In this document: piece after piece, positions 36,230-44,624 of the stretch
How positions within the stretch are numbered: position 1 is the stretch's first letter
How the letters are laid out: every line of letters begins with the position of its first letter
NCBI RefSeq assembly: GCF_000970755.1
Contig: NZ_KQ034007.1
Span: 1,477,808 to 1,541,807 of the forward strand
Direction: 5' to 3'
DNA: 64,000 nt
From: Lactobacillus kimbladii
GTDB taxonomy: Bacteria; Bacillota; Bacilli; Lactobacillales; Lactobacillaceae
Made by a program: the position numbers and the translations under genes
The notes under the pieces: generated by a model
What the model was told of the DNA's origin: nothing
Databases searched by the model: none
What the model saw: the letters and a program-made list of their open reading frames with translations, nothing else

Positions 36230-36980
36230 TGTCTTCTGTCTTCCCTTCGACTCCACTGCTGTTAGATAATAATATTAATGCTGCAATTACCGCACCAACC
36301 ATTGCGACTCCAATGTTAGTAAGCTTAAAGAATGCTACCAAGATGAAACCCAAAAATAGGTATGGAGCAAATTTTTTGGTAAATGTCAGTTGCATAAGCA
36401 ATGCAAAACCTAATGCTGGTAAAATACCTGCTGCTAAGGCAAAACCACCAGTAAGCCAATCTGGAATAAATTTCACCAGAGATTTAAATACTGGTGCACC
36501 TAAAAGCATAGCTACCAAAGCGATCAAGAATGGGAAAATAAAATAGTTAAATAATCCCAGCCATTGATTTCTTTCCATCGTTTTAGTATCCCCTCTGCCA
36601 GCAGCTTCTAATGACTTTTGACTTAAAATTTGATTTAAAGGCACATAGGTGATGTATTTTGTTGCCATTGCAAATGCAGCAATTGGCATTACCAAAGCAA
36701 GTGCAAGTTTAGGGTCAGTATGCGATTGCAATACTAGTGCAGTACTAAGTGCACCACCCAAAATAACATCAGGTGGTGCGGCATTGGCTCCAATTCCTAC
36801 AACACCCATTGAAAGAAGTTCAATTTGAGCTCCCAAAATTAACCCTGTTTTAACATCTCCATAAACTAGCCCCACCAGCGTACAAATTACAAGTGGTCTT
36901 TCCATCATGGTCATACCGAAAAGTCTTTCATCAATATGTCCAATTCCTGCAATTAACGCAACCAAGAATGACTGAATCAT
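36219..36980 (-). CDS. PTS mannose-class EIIC component
   Basis: Membrane channel subunit, 253 residues, about seven hydrophobic segments. Family marks: DERLFGMTMMERPLV, GDVKTGLILGAQIEL and GIGANAAPPD. It translocates the sugar together with IID while IIB phosphorylates it. It starts behind GAGGGAAG, 28 bases after the IIB stop. Substrate not determined; the linked SIS enzyme points to an amino-sugar conjugate. Confidence 0.93.
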   Translation of the reverse strand: MIQSFLVALIAGIGHIDERLFGMTMMERPLVICTLVGLVYGDVKTGLILGAQIELLSMGVVGIGANAAPPDVILGGALSTALVLQSHTDPKLALALVMPIAAFAMATKYITYVPLNQILSQKSLEAAGRGDTKTMERNQWLGLFNYFIFPFLIALVAMLLGAPVFKSLVKFIPDWLTGGFALAAGILPALGFALLMQLTFTKKFAPYLFLGFILVAFFKLTNIGVAMVGAVIAALILLSNSSGVEGKTEDNEI

Positions 36981-37008
36981 AGTCTTCCCTCTTTCTTTTC
37001 AAACATAA

Positions 37009-37494
37009 CTATTGTTTATCAGTAATACTTTTAAAAGTATCTGACAAATCTTCAAATTTATGGTTAGGCGTAGGTTGCATACCGACCTTTATTCCTTTAG
37101 CCATAATCCTTTCAAATGAACCAATATCCTCCAATGTTAAATTTAAATTATCACGAATCATTGGTGCATTTTTTCTTATTCCACCAATAGTAATCTTTTC
37201 AACCCCATTCACATGCTCACAAATTTTTTCAGCATCGAACGGATTATTAGTTAAAACCATCACACGATAAGAACTATTTTGCGGATTATTTAAAAATTCA
37301 ATAGCGCCATCAATTGTTCTAAAACCGATTTTGGTACTCGTTGGCACAGCCAATTTCATAGTACTCCGACGAATTTTATCGTTAAAAACCGCATCATTCG
37401 CTACTAAAACTACATTTGCTTGTACTCTTGGAATCCAAGTCATGACAACTTGGCCATGTACGAGTCGATCATCCATATGCATTGCTACAATCAA
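37009..37494 (-). CDS. PTS mannose-class EIIB component
   Basis: Soluble phosphocarrier, 161 residues. The phosphorylated His is in DDRLVHGQV (H13). The start codon is TTG (37494), set by a perfect AGGAGG eight bases upstream and by family alignment (seven residues before DDR, as in the other IIB proteins of this window). First gene of the operon, with a promoter at 37536-37563. It would need a IIA from elsewhere, such as 41727-42146. Confidence 0.93.
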   Translation of the reverse strand: MIVAMHMDDRLVHGQVVMTWIPRVQANVVLVANDAVFNDKIRRSTMKLAVPTSTKIGFRTIDGAIEFLNNPQNSSYRVMVLTNNPFDAEKICEHVNGVEKITIGGIRKNAPMIRDNLNLTLEDIGSFERIMAKGIKVGMQPTPNHKFEDLSDTFKSITDKQ

Positions 37495-37525
37495 AATAAT
37501 ATCCTCCTGTCTATAAATAATACCT

Positions 37526-37563
37526 TTTAAAACATATTATACATATTTTAAATGTTTTTACAA
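37526..37563 (-). promoter_or_regulatory. Promoter with flanking inverted repeat, IIB-IIC-IID-SIS-GntR operon
   Basis: -35 TTGTAA (37563-37558), 16-base spacer, -10 TATAAT (37541-37536) on the minus strand. TTTAAAA (37526-37532) and TTTTAAA (37546-37552) form perfect 7-base arms on both sides of the -10, a likely operator, perhaps of the GntR protein encoded at the end of this operon. Confidence 0.55.
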
Positions 37564-37601
37564 TATTTTATTAATAACTATTTAATTTTAAGCCATAAAA
37601 A

Positions 37602-37633
37602 CCCTCTAGATTGTACAGATTTCATCTAGAGGG
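37602..37633 (-). terminator. Terminator after the FrlD-like kinase operon
   Basis: CCCTCTAGA and TCTAGAGGG are perfect arms around a 14-base loop, followed on the minus strand by TTTTTATGG. It separates the two minus-strand PTS operons. Confidence 0.8.
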
Positions 37634-37709
37634 CTGTCTAATAACAATATTTATTTTAATTAGTTAATGTTTACTTCATTAAAGATATAACAGAACAAAA
37701 TTTACAGAT

Positions 37710-38576
37710 CTATTTAGTTATTTTGATTCCATGCCCAAATGATCCCTTTTGTCTAATCGTTTTAGCAGCAGCTAGAGCAGCTTTAGTTAGGCTCTCATTT
37801 ATATCTTCTTCCGAGATGTTTTTTAAGTCTTTAGCTTTAGTGAGCAAATAGACCACGAGGTTAGCAAAAAATGTATCCCCAGCACCCATAGTATCAATGG
37901 GTTCAGAATCATACTGAACTTGGCCAACATACTTTTTCCTTTGATTACAGTCAAACAACAAAGGTGGCTCACCGCCATTTGTAAATAAGACAAAAACAGT
38001 ATTAAGTCTCATGCACTGCGTTAATATTCTTTCCATATCATCAGCTTTTGCTTCCGATAAAGAAAATTGCGCAATATCGACATTTTTGGCTACCTGATTT
38101 AAATACTCAGTAGTATGATATTTAGCCATTTCAGAAAAATCATAAGCAATTAGGATACCTCTTTGGTGAAGTTTAGCAATAGCATTTTCAGAATTTGCAT
38201 GGCATGCACTATATACTACCAGCGCTGAATCCAGAATTTTCATTAAATCGGGTTCATCTAGTGATGGCAACTGCCTGGCTCCTCTTATACTGTCAATAAA
38301 TTGACGATCTCCATCCACAATGTTTACAAAAGTCTTTTCGGTTTTAGCATTAATTCGGTTGCAAAATGATGTGTTTACGTTTTCATTTTTTAAACTATTT
38401 AAGATTAATTCCCCATCATCATCTTTTGCTAGACTACCAACATAATATGAATCAACAAGTTGCTTTGGTGCAAAAACAGAAAAGTTAACTGCATTGCCCC
38501 CAGGATATTTTACATTTTGGTTTTGATAGTAATCTACTACATTATCTCCTAAACCAACAACATGTTTCTTTGACAT
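37710..38576 (-). CDS. PfkB-family kinase, FrlD (fructoselysine 6-kinase)-like
   Basis: 288 residues. GLGDNVVDYY near the N-terminus, PGGNAVNFSVF (25-35), YDFSEMAKYH and the catalytic DTMGAGDTFF together match FrlD more closely than ribokinase or fructokinase; FrlD phosphorylates fructoselysine for the FrlB deglycase. Here it follows an FrlB-like gene and a PTS that should already deliver a phosphorylated substrate, so it may act on a second, non-PTS substrate. It is the last gene of the seven-gene operon and has a weak ribosome site, 17 bases after the deglycase stop. Confidence 0.78.
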   Translation of the reverse strand: MSKKHVVGLGDNVVDYYQNQNVKYPGGNAVNFSVFAPKQLVDSYYVGSLAKDDDGELILNSLKNENVNTSFCNRINAKTEKTFVNIVDGDRQFIDSIRGARQLPSLDEPDLMKILDSALVVYSACHANSENAIAKLHQRGILIAYDFSEMAKYHTTEYLNQVAKNVDIAQFSLSEAKADDMERILTQCMRLNTVFVLFTNGGEPPLLFDCNQRKKYVGQVQYDSEPIDTMGAGDTFFANLVVYLLTKAKDLKNISEEDINESLTKAALAAAKTIRQKGSFGHGIKITK

Positions 38577-38593
38577 CTTAAACAGCTCACTAT

Positions 38594-39592
38594 CTAATAA
38601 TCTACTACACGATAATAGCGACGTTTAGTTAAAGGATGATCTCTAATATCTTCCAAATGTAAACTAACTCTGCGTAAAGCGGCCCACATTACTGATGGTT
38701 CAACTATTGGTCTAAATTTCGTTGAAATATGGGATAAAGTAAATTCTTTCATATCAAACTTGGTGAATTGGTTTGTATATTTAGTAGCAAAGTTAGCCAC
38801 TCGCTCATCTAACGGTCTCGTCGCTCCTTCTGATTCAAGCAGTACCACTGGAACATCCTTCTCAACTAATTCAAATGTACCATGGAAAAATTCAGGTGAA
38901 CTAACTGATTTTGTTCTAAGCCATTGTGATTCTTCTAACACACACATTGAATAATTATAAGTCGTTCCCCACAGATCACCAGAACCAACCCAAATTTGAT
39001 AGTCGGCATTTTGATATTTTTCTGCAAATTCTTTTGCCTTACTGTCAACCTCTTGGGCAACAATGTTCATGTCTCCTGGCAATGATTTAAGTTCATCAGC
39101 AAATTGTTCATAGTCATTAAATTCATTATTCACTTGCATAATTTTGCCAATCAAGAAATAAAAAGCTAATTCTTGAGGATGGTAGCCAAAAGTATTAACG
39201 GCATAAGTTGAGTGATGTGCTAGTGGCGTATTATCTTTGTTAACAATTGAAATAGTTCGTATACCCAATTGTTCCATCTTTTTAGCCAAAGCAACAGTTT
39301 CCTTAGTATCACCAGATTTAGAAAGTAGAATAACTATACTATTTTTATTTAGCTTCTTACTTCCTACAGCTAAAAAGTCCGCAGCTGTCAGCAAATAGCT
39401 GGGAATTGATGACTTACTTTCCATCCAATAGTTAAATGGCTGCATCACAGCGTTTGAACCACCAGAGGCAGTGAAAAATATATTACTAATTCCTTCTTTT
39501 TGCACTTTCAGAGCAATTTGTTCAATATCGGCCCGTAAGCTATATGCCTTTTCCCCTTCAGTTACAAACTTTTCAGCGTCAAACTTTAACAT
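38594..39592 (-). CDS. SIS-domain deglycase, FrlB-like (first copy)
   Basis: About 332 residues from ATG 39592 (behind AAAGGAAA); the frame is open 44 codons further upstream, but that part overlaps the IID gene. Two SIS domains with TASGGSNAV, SKSGDTKET and EFFHGTFELVEK; the C-terminus DHPLTKRRYYRVVDY matches the RRYYxxxxxY ending of FrlB, the enzyme releasing lysine and glucose 6-phosphate from fructoselysine 6-phosphate. Its neighbour is the FrlD-like kinase. It resembles the gene at 42213-43226. Confidence 0.82.
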   Translation of the reverse strand: MLKFDAEKFVTEGEKAYSLRADIEQIALKVQKEGISNIFFTASGGSNAVMQPFNYWMESKSSIPSYLLTAADFLAVGSKKLNKNSIVILLSKSGDTKETVALAKKMEQLGIRTISIVNKDNTPLAHHSTYAVNTFGYHPQELAFYFLIGKIMQVNNEFNDYEQFADELKSLPGDMNIVAQEVDSKAKEFAEKYQNADYQIWVGSGDLWGTTYNYSMCVLEESQWLRTKSVSSPEFFHGTFELVEKDVPVVLLESEGATRPLDERVANFATKYTNQFTKFDMKEFTLSHISTKFRPIVEPSVMWAALRRVSLHLEDIRDHPLTKRRYYRVVDY

Positions 39593-39609
39593 TACAGTTT
39601 TCCTTTCTT

Positions 39610-40437
39610 CTATGCCTTTAAAATTCCTAAATAAGCCATTAAAATGCCGAATACAAAAATTCCGACCAGTATAGTAATTGTTGATACCTTTTTCTTTAAT
39701 AACCAATAAATAAACAGCACACACGCAAGAGGCAACATATTCGGTAAAATACCGTTAATCATAGCATTCCATGTTTGGGCATCATTTCCTTGACCCAACT
39801 TACCTGCAACGGTGATTGTTACCATACTTGCCGACATTCCACCAATAACCATCAAACCAAGAATTGATGCACCATATGCAAATTTTTCAAGCAAGCCAGA
39901 AGACTCGGCACTCTTTAGCATTGATGCTCCTAAATCATATCCTTTGACTAAACCTATCCAGCGTACTAAAAGTGCGGGAACATTGTAGACTAACAAAAAT
40001 AATATCGGACCTAAGATACTGCCTTTTAATGCAAAAGAAGTTCCTAAACCCGTGGCTAAAATTCTTAAAGTGCCCCAAAAGAATGAATCTCCGATTCCTG
40101 AAAGAGGTCCCATCAAAGCCGCTTTAACATTATTTATTGATTCTGGATCAAAATTATCTGGATTTTTAGCATTTTCTTCTTCCATTGCTGTAGTAATTCC
40201 CATTACTAACGTAGAAAGTGGTGGTGAGCAATTGAAAAAAGCCATGTGCCTTTGAAGAGCCTCACTTCTTTGCTTTTTTTCTGGATATAACTTGTCTAGA
40301 ACCTTATTCATAGCGTAGCTATAACCCATATTTTGTTGTCTTTCAAAATTCCAAGAAGCTTCTAAAGTGAGAGAACGCCAAAATATCCCTTTTAAATCTT
40401 TTCTAGTAATAGCTTTTGTAGCAGAATTAGAACTCAT
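39610..40437 (-). CDS. PTS mannose-class EIID component
   Basis: About 275 residues. ITRKDLKGIFWRSLTL, GPLSGIGDSFFWG and hydrophobic C-terminal segments are family marks. Start: of the ATG ATG ATA ATG run, I take the last (40437), 11 bases after GGAGG. It overlaps the IIC gene by 11 bases. Second IID of the locus; about the same length as those at 35396 and 44625. Confidence 0.93.
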   Translation of the reverse strand: MSSNSATKAITRKDLKGIFWRSLTLEASWNFERQQNMGYSYAMNKVLDKLYPEKKQRSEALQRHMAFFNCSPPLSTLVMGITTAMEEENAKNPDNFDPESINNVKAALMGPLSGIGDSFFWGTLRILATGLGTSFALKGSILGPILFLLVYNVPALLVRWIGLVKGYDLGASMLKSAESSGLLEKFAYGASILGLMVIGGMSASMVTITVAGKLGQGNDAQTWNAMINGILPNMLPLACVLFIYWLLKKKVSTITILVGIFVFGILMAYLGILKA

Positions 40438-41215
40438 TATCATCATCCCCTCCTTGATTATTATTTAACTTATTAGCATCAATTTTATTTTCGAGATGCA
40501 ATACGATGTACATTAGGCAGAACGCAAAGATAGAAATTCCCAAAATTGGTATTTTTAAATAACTGTACAATGCAAAACCAAGTACAAAGTAAATTGCCAC
40601 ATTTTTCTTTAAAATCATTTCCAATAATAAAGCAAAACCTAGTGCTGGCATTATTCCAGCTGCAACGTTTATACCATTTTGAACAAAATCAGGGATCATA
40701 TTGAGCAACTTTGTCATTACTGGGCCACCTAAGTAAAAAGCAAGTCCGACAAAAATCGCTCTTGGTATACATTTGACTGTGATAAACCCATACATGTTCA
40801 TTCTGCTCAGATGTCTACTATCACCTTGTTCAGCATATTTATCACCCTTCTTCAAGAATATAGGTAAAATTACAATCGTTAATAAATTGTCAATAATCAA
40901 ATACAGTGCAGCAACCGGAAAGGCTAAAGTAATAGCAAAACCAGCTCCCTTGCCTGTTGATATTGCAAAGGCTGTGCCCAAAACTCCTCCAGCAGGAACA
41001 TCTGGTGGTCTGGAAGCACCAATAGTAATTGCACCCATAAATGCCAGTTCAATAGTTGCACCCATTATGATTCCAGTCTTTAAATCGCCCAGAACTAATC
41101 CGGTTAGTGCTCCGGTAACAAGTGGTCTAGACAAGTTACTAGTTCCAGTTAACCAGTCGGCTGGAGCAAGAGCTGTAATTAAGGCTAGCAAAATTGATTG
41201 AGTCAATGTGTTCAT
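40427..41215 (-). CDS. PTS mannose-class EIIC component
   Basis: 262 residues with about seven membrane segments; NLSRPLVTGALTGLVLGDLKTGIIMGATIEL and TIGASRPPD are family marks. Acidic C-terminal tail GGDDDNEF. Starts behind AGGAGG, 23 bases after IIB. Operon partners: SIS deglycase, IIA and IIB upstream, IID downstream. Confidence 0.93.
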   Translation of the reverse strand: MNTLTQSILLALITALAPADWLTGTSNLSRPLVTGALTGLVLGDLKTGIIMGATIELAFMGAITIGASRPPDVPAGGVLGTAFAISTGKGAGFAITLAFPVAALYLIIDNLLTIVILPIFLKKGDKYAEQGDSRHLSRMNMYGFITVKCIPRAIFVGLAFYLGGPVMTKLLNMIPDFVQNGINVAAGIMPALGFALLLEMILKKNVAIYFVLGFALYSYLKIPILGISIFAFCLMYIVLHLENKIDANKLNNNQGGDDDNEF

Positions 41216-41238
41216 TTTTCAAACCTCCTTCTTAGTAT

Positions 41239-41709
41239 TTATAATCGTTTAATCAAATCTATTTTTTTATCTGTTGGTACCATTTGGGCAAATATTTCTA
41301 TGTTTTTTTGTGCTAATTGTTTGAGATCAGATATATCTTTATCATTTAAAAACACTGAAGAAGTTATTTGGACAGAACCAGAAGTTTTACTAGTCCCACC
41401 TACATTAAGTTCCTTTATTTGTGGGCAACCGTTTAACAATTGGTAAGCATCATTAACCGTTTTTAAAACGATGAAAAGACGATATTTATCAGTAACACCT
41501 GAATTTATTTGCTTAACAGAATCAGCAATAGTTTTAACTACGACTTTTACACCTTGTGGTGCTGCTAATTTTAATGCAGTCATTTGCATATCATTATTTG
41601 CAGCTGCATCGTTTGCAACCAAAATACAATTAGCGCCAATAGCAGAAATCCAAGAAAATGCAACTTGCCCGTGAACAAGTCTATGGTCTACCCTTGTCCC
41701 AATAATCAT
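41239..41709 (-). CDS. PTS mannose-class EIIB component
   Basis: 156 residues; phosphorylated His in DHRLVHGQV (H13), with an extra His at position 9 in place of the usual Asp. VANDAAANND and a C-terminus rich in charged residues fit the IIB Man/Lev fold. It lies 17 bases after the IIA stop, which makes a complete IIA-IIB-IIC-IID set within this operon. Confidence 0.93.
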   Translation of the reverse strand: MIIGTRVDHRLVHGQVAFSWISAIGANCILVANDAAANNDMQMTALKLAAPQGVKVVVKTIADSVKQINSGVTDKYRLFIVLKTVNDAYQLLNGCPQIKELNVGGTSKTSGSVQITSSVFLNDKDISDLKQLAQKNIEIFAQMVPTDKKIDLIKRL

Positions 41710-41726
41710 TGTTTTCTACTTCCTTT

Positions 41727-42146
41727 TTAAAATTCATCTCGTTTAATATCCAAATTAAGTTCATTACAAAATTTAACGCTGTCTTTTGCGCTTTTGATTG
41801 ATCTTTTTATAATTTTATTGATATTATCTTGAGACTTTTGTTCTATTTTTAAAACTAATTCAATAATTAAAGGCAAAGATAAACCAGCAATTAAATAAAG
41901 ATTGCCCTCTTTATTCAAATACTTCATCCAATTATTATTAACGCTGCCACCAAAGATATCGGTACATACGATAATAGTTTGCCCACGATTTTGATTTAAG
42001 TAATCTACAATCTTCTTTTCAATATCATCATTGCCATCTACATACGCATTGATGTAATCGAGAAATTTTACATCACCAACTATCATCTTGGCCGACTGAA
42101 CAACGCCTTGTGCCATTGTCCCATGACTCATGCATAAAATTTTCAT
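41727..42146 (-). CDS. PTS mannose-class EIIA component
   Basis: 139 residues from ATG 42146. The phosphorylated His is in CMSHGTMAQG (H8), and IIVCTDIFGGSVNN is the second conserved stretch of the family. The first in-frame ATG (42155) is only three bases from GGAG, so I prefer the one nine bases later, which matches the family N-terminus. It is the only IIA among the three PTS operons at 33.5-45.4 kb, so it probably serves all three IIB proteins. Confidence 0.92.
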   Translation of the reverse strand: MKILCMSHGTMAQGVVQSAKMIVGDVKFLDYINAYVDGNDDIEKKIVDYLNQNRGQTIIVCTDIFGGSVNNNWMKYLNKEGNLYLIAGLSLPLIIELVLKIEQKSQDNINKIIKRSIKSAKDSVKFCNELNLDIKRDEF

Positions 42147-42212
42147 TTTTACCATCGGCTCCTCACTAGATCTTTATTAATTGACTAACTAAAAACTGAG
42201 GTTTTAATCAAA

Positions 42213-43226
42213 TTAATAAGGGATTCTCTTGTAATACCTACGAACAGTCAGAGGATGCTTTCTTTGATCTGAAAGACATGCACTAACTCTTTCCAAAATT
42301 GTAGCTAATACGATTGGAGAGATAATCTTTCTCGTTTCATTTGAAATATCCATCTGATAGTCTTTCGTATCAATCACAGTAATGGTATCTGTAACTTCAG
42401 GTAAGAAATGACGAACACGATCTACAATTGGTCTTGAAAAATCTTCTCCTTCAAAGACAATGACACTAACTCCCTTTTCAACTAATTCTAATGTTCCATG
42501 GAAAAAGTCTGCAGCTTGTACGGGTCTGGTTTTTATCCACTGCATTTCTTCTAAAATACACATACCGTAATAATATGCTTCAGTAAATGAGTCACCTGCA
42601 CCTGTAATAATATGGTACGGAGTATCTTGAAATTTCTGAGCAAATTCTTTCGCCATAGGTTCTGCCTGTTGTTTTACTTTTAATAATTCTCCAGGCAATT
42701 TGGCAAAATCTTGGAAATAAGAATCATATTTTTCAGTTGTTATTTCACCCTTTTTTAACATTACGCGCAGAACTATCATCAAGCCCTGTAAATAATAACT
42801 TTCAGAACTTGTATCATCTAAAACATCATTATAGACAGTGTAGGTTGCCTCTTTTTCAAGTGGTGTGTTTGGACTGCCAACAAGTGCCAAAGTTTTAACA
42901 TGTTTCTTATTGCAAAAATCAACTAGTTCCAATGTTTCTTTAGTTGTTCCCGATAATGAGGGTATAACAACTAATGATTTGCTTGAAAAAGTTTTATTGG
43001 GAGATGCAATGAATTCAGCTGCTAAGACCCGCTGAAATGGGAAAGCACTTCTAGTCCTTGCAAATTCGATGGTAGAGTCAAACAAAATTCCTACACCACC
43101 TGAACCGATGAAGAAGATATTATCAATTTCAGGTAGCAATTCATCAATAACAGTATTGATATTATCCTTCTGGTTCACTGCCCCTGTTTGAGTCTTCAAA
43201 AATCTGTTTTTATCAAAGTTAAACAT
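42213..43226 (-). CDS. SIS-domain deglycase, FrlB-like (second copy)
   Basis: 337 residues, two SIS domains with FIGSGGVGI, SLSGTTKET and DFFHGTLELVEK; the C-terminus RKHPLTVRRYYKRIPY carries the FrlB ending. It is similar along its length to the gene at 38594 but divergent enough to suggest another substrate. First gene of the seven-gene operon (deglycase, IIA, IIB, IIC, IID, deglycase, kinase), starting behind TAGGAGG. The promoter and an operator lie at 43243-43299. Confidence 0.82.
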   Translation of the reverse strand: MFNFDKNRFLKTQTGAVNQKDNINTVIDELLPEIDNIFFIGSGGVGILFDSTIEFARTRSAFPFQRVLAAEFIASPNKTFSSKSLVVIPSLSGTTKETLELVDFCNKKHVKTLALVGSPNTPLEKEATYTVYNDVLDDTSSESYYLQGLMIVLRVMLKKGEITTEKYDSYFQDFAKLPGELLKVKQQAEPMAKEFAQKFQDTPYHIITGAGDSFTEAYYYGMCILEEMQWIKTRPVQAADFFHGTLELVEKGVSVIVFEGEDFSRPIVDRVRHFLPEVTDTITVIDTKDYQMDISNETRKIISPIVLATILERVSACLSDQRKHPLTVRRYYKRIPY

Positions 43227-43242
43227 TTTATTCCTCCTAAAA

Positions 43243-43257
43243 ATTACCTTTGGTTAA
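43243..43257 (-). promoter_or_regulatory. Operator copy 1 (deglycase/PTS operon)
   Basis: TTAACCAAAGGTAAT on the minus strand, a near-palindrome around ACCAAAGGT. It lies downstream of the -10 of the minus promoter, where a bound repressor would block elongation. The second copy is at 43319-43333. The half-site pattern suits a GntR/HutC regulator. Confidence 0.65.
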
Positions 43258-43270
43258 CTTTTACGAGTAA

Positions 43271-43299
43271 AGATTAGCATTTATATTACAATGTGTCAA
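43271..43299 (-). promoter_or_regulatory. Promoter of the seven-gene deglycase/PTS operon
   Basis: Perfect -35 TTGACA (43299-43294), 17-base spacer, -10 TAATCT (43276-43271) on the minus strand. Confidence 0.7.
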
Positions 43300-43306
43300 T
43301 ATTTTG

Positions 43307-43335
43307 TTGACATTATTATTTACCAAAGGTAATAT
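43307..43335 (+). promoter_or_regulatory. Promoter of the IIB-IIC-IID operon
   Basis: Perfect -35 TTGACA (43307-43312), 17-base spacer, -10 TAATAT (43330-43335); TATAAT follows five bases later. The operator at 43319-43333 lies between the two boxes. Confidence 0.7.
43319..43333 (+). promoter_or_regulatory. Operator copy 2 (IIB-IIC-IID operon)
   Basis: TTTACCAAAGGTAAT on the plus strand: identical to copy 1 except one base. It overlaps the spacer and -10 of the plus promoter, so binding would block polymerase. Confidence 0.65.
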
Positions 43336-43341
43336 ATAATG

Positions 43342-43355
43342 CGTAAGCGATTACA
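43342..43355 (+). promoter_or_regulatory. Catabolite response element (cre)
   Basis: CGTAAGCGATTACA, 12 of 14 positions match the cre consensus TGWAARCGYTWNCW. It lies just downstream of the plus promoter, a repressing position, and would give CcpA control of the IIB-IIC-IID operon. Confidence 0.6.
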
Positions 43356-43373
43356 AATTGAAGGGAGTAAAAC

Positions 43374-43832
43374 ATGATTTCACTATTCAGAATTGATGAC
43401 CGTCTTATCCACGGACAAGTTGCAATGGCTTGGTCTAAGGCAGCTAACGCTGACATAATTATAGCGGTAGACAAGACAGCAGCTAATGATCAATTACAAA
43501 AAATGGCTTTGCTTTTGGCCAAACCATCGGGGGTCGAAGCTAGAATAATTGATCCTAAAGCTTTTGCTAAAACATACCAAGAGGTAAAAGAAAGTAAAGT
43601 TATGGTAGTAGTTGGCAATCCGATCGATGCCAGCAAAATAGTCAAAGAACTAAAAGGAAAAGAAAATTTTGATATCAACTTAGGTAATCTAAAAAGTGGT
43701 GATAATAAAGAAAAAATTTCTGGATCTATTTATGTAACTCAAGAAGAAAAATTAGCATTAGAAGAAATAAAAAAAGATGGCTTTAAGATTTACATTCAAG
43801 GCACACCAACTTCCAAGAAAGATTTTTATTAA
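43374..43832 (+). CDS. PTS mannose-class EIIB component
   Basis: 152 residues; phosphorylated His in DDRLIHGQV (H13) and VDKTAANDQ, typical of the family. First gene of the plus-strand operon, behind AAGGGAG, downstream of the operator and cre. There is no IIA gene in this operon, so phosphate must come from another IIA. Confidence 0.94.
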   Translation: MISLFRIDDRLIHGQVAMAWSKAANADIIIAVDKTAANDQLQKMALLLAKPSGVEARIIDPKAFAKTYQEVKESKVMVVVGNPIDASKIVKELKGKENFDINLGNLKSGDNKEKISGSIYVTQEEKLALEEIKKDGFKIYIQGTPTSKKDFY

Positions 43833-43867
43833 TTTAATTCCAATTATTTTGAAAGGGATGAATTTAA

Positions 43868-44608
43868 ATGATATTAAAGAACTTACTTATAGCTCTTGTT
43901 GCTTATATTTCACAACTTGATGAAAGATATCTCGGGGCATCAATGATGAATCGTCCTATTATTATTGGGCCTGTTGTCGGTCTTATATTAGGCGATTTAC
44001 AAAAAGGCATTGTCATTGGTGCAGCTTTAGAAGCAATGTTTATTGGTATAGTTACTATTGGTGCAGCCTTACCTCCCGATGTTGGAGTAGCCAGTGCTAT
44101 CGCAACGGCATTAGCAATCCAAAGTGGTGCAAGTACTAATGTTGCAGTAACGTTAGCAATGCCATTTGCCATAGTTGCTCAAGGACTTAACATGCTGGCC
44201 TTCACACTTAACTCTTACACTATCAAAAAAGGCAGAGACGCAATTAAAAGACATAATTTTAAGAGTATGCAAAGATGGCATTTTTTCCCATTAATTCTCA
44301 GACTGCCTTCTGGAATCTTGACTTTCTTAGTACTTCAACTGGGAACAAAAGCTGCTCAGTCTTTAATAGCTTTATTACCAACAAAGATAATGACTTCTTT
44401 TTCAGTCGCGGCTGGTTTGCTTCCAGCAGTTGGATTTGCAATGTTAATACAAATGATGATGGATAAAAAAGTTGCTCCATACTTCTTTATTGGCTTTATT
44501 CTTAGTTCATATTTAAAGATGCCGGTAATTGGGGTCTCAGTACTGGCTTTACTTATTGCACTTTTAATAACTCAAAAAAGTAATGCAGCAAAGAATAATC
44601 AACAGTAA
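43868..44608 (+). CDS. PTS mannose-class EIIC component
   Basis: 246 residues, about seven membrane segments, with DERYLGASMMNRPIIIGPVVGLILGDLQKGIVIGAALEA and IGAALPPD as family marks. The opening resembles the IIC at 36219 more than that at 40427. It starts behind AAAGGGATG, 35 bases after IIB. Confidence 0.93.
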   Translation: MILKNLLIALVAYISQLDERYLGASMMNRPIIIGPVVGLILGDLQKGIVIGAALEAMFIGIVTIGAALPPDVGVASAIATALAIQSGASTNVAVTLAMPFAIVAQGLNMLAFTLNSYTIKKGRDAIKRHNFKSMQRWHFFPLILRLPSGILTFLVLQLGTKAAQSLIALLPTKIMTSFSVAAGLLPAVGFAMLIQMMMDKKVAPYFFIGFILSSYLKMPVIGVSVLALLIALLITQKSNAAKNNQQ

Positions 44609-44624
44609 ATAGAGGTGATTTTTT

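Noticed and set aside
39592-39724. N-terminal extension of the first FrlB-like protein
   Set aside because: It reads through the end of the IID gene in another frame, and the ATG at 39592 with its ribosome site gives the usual family length.
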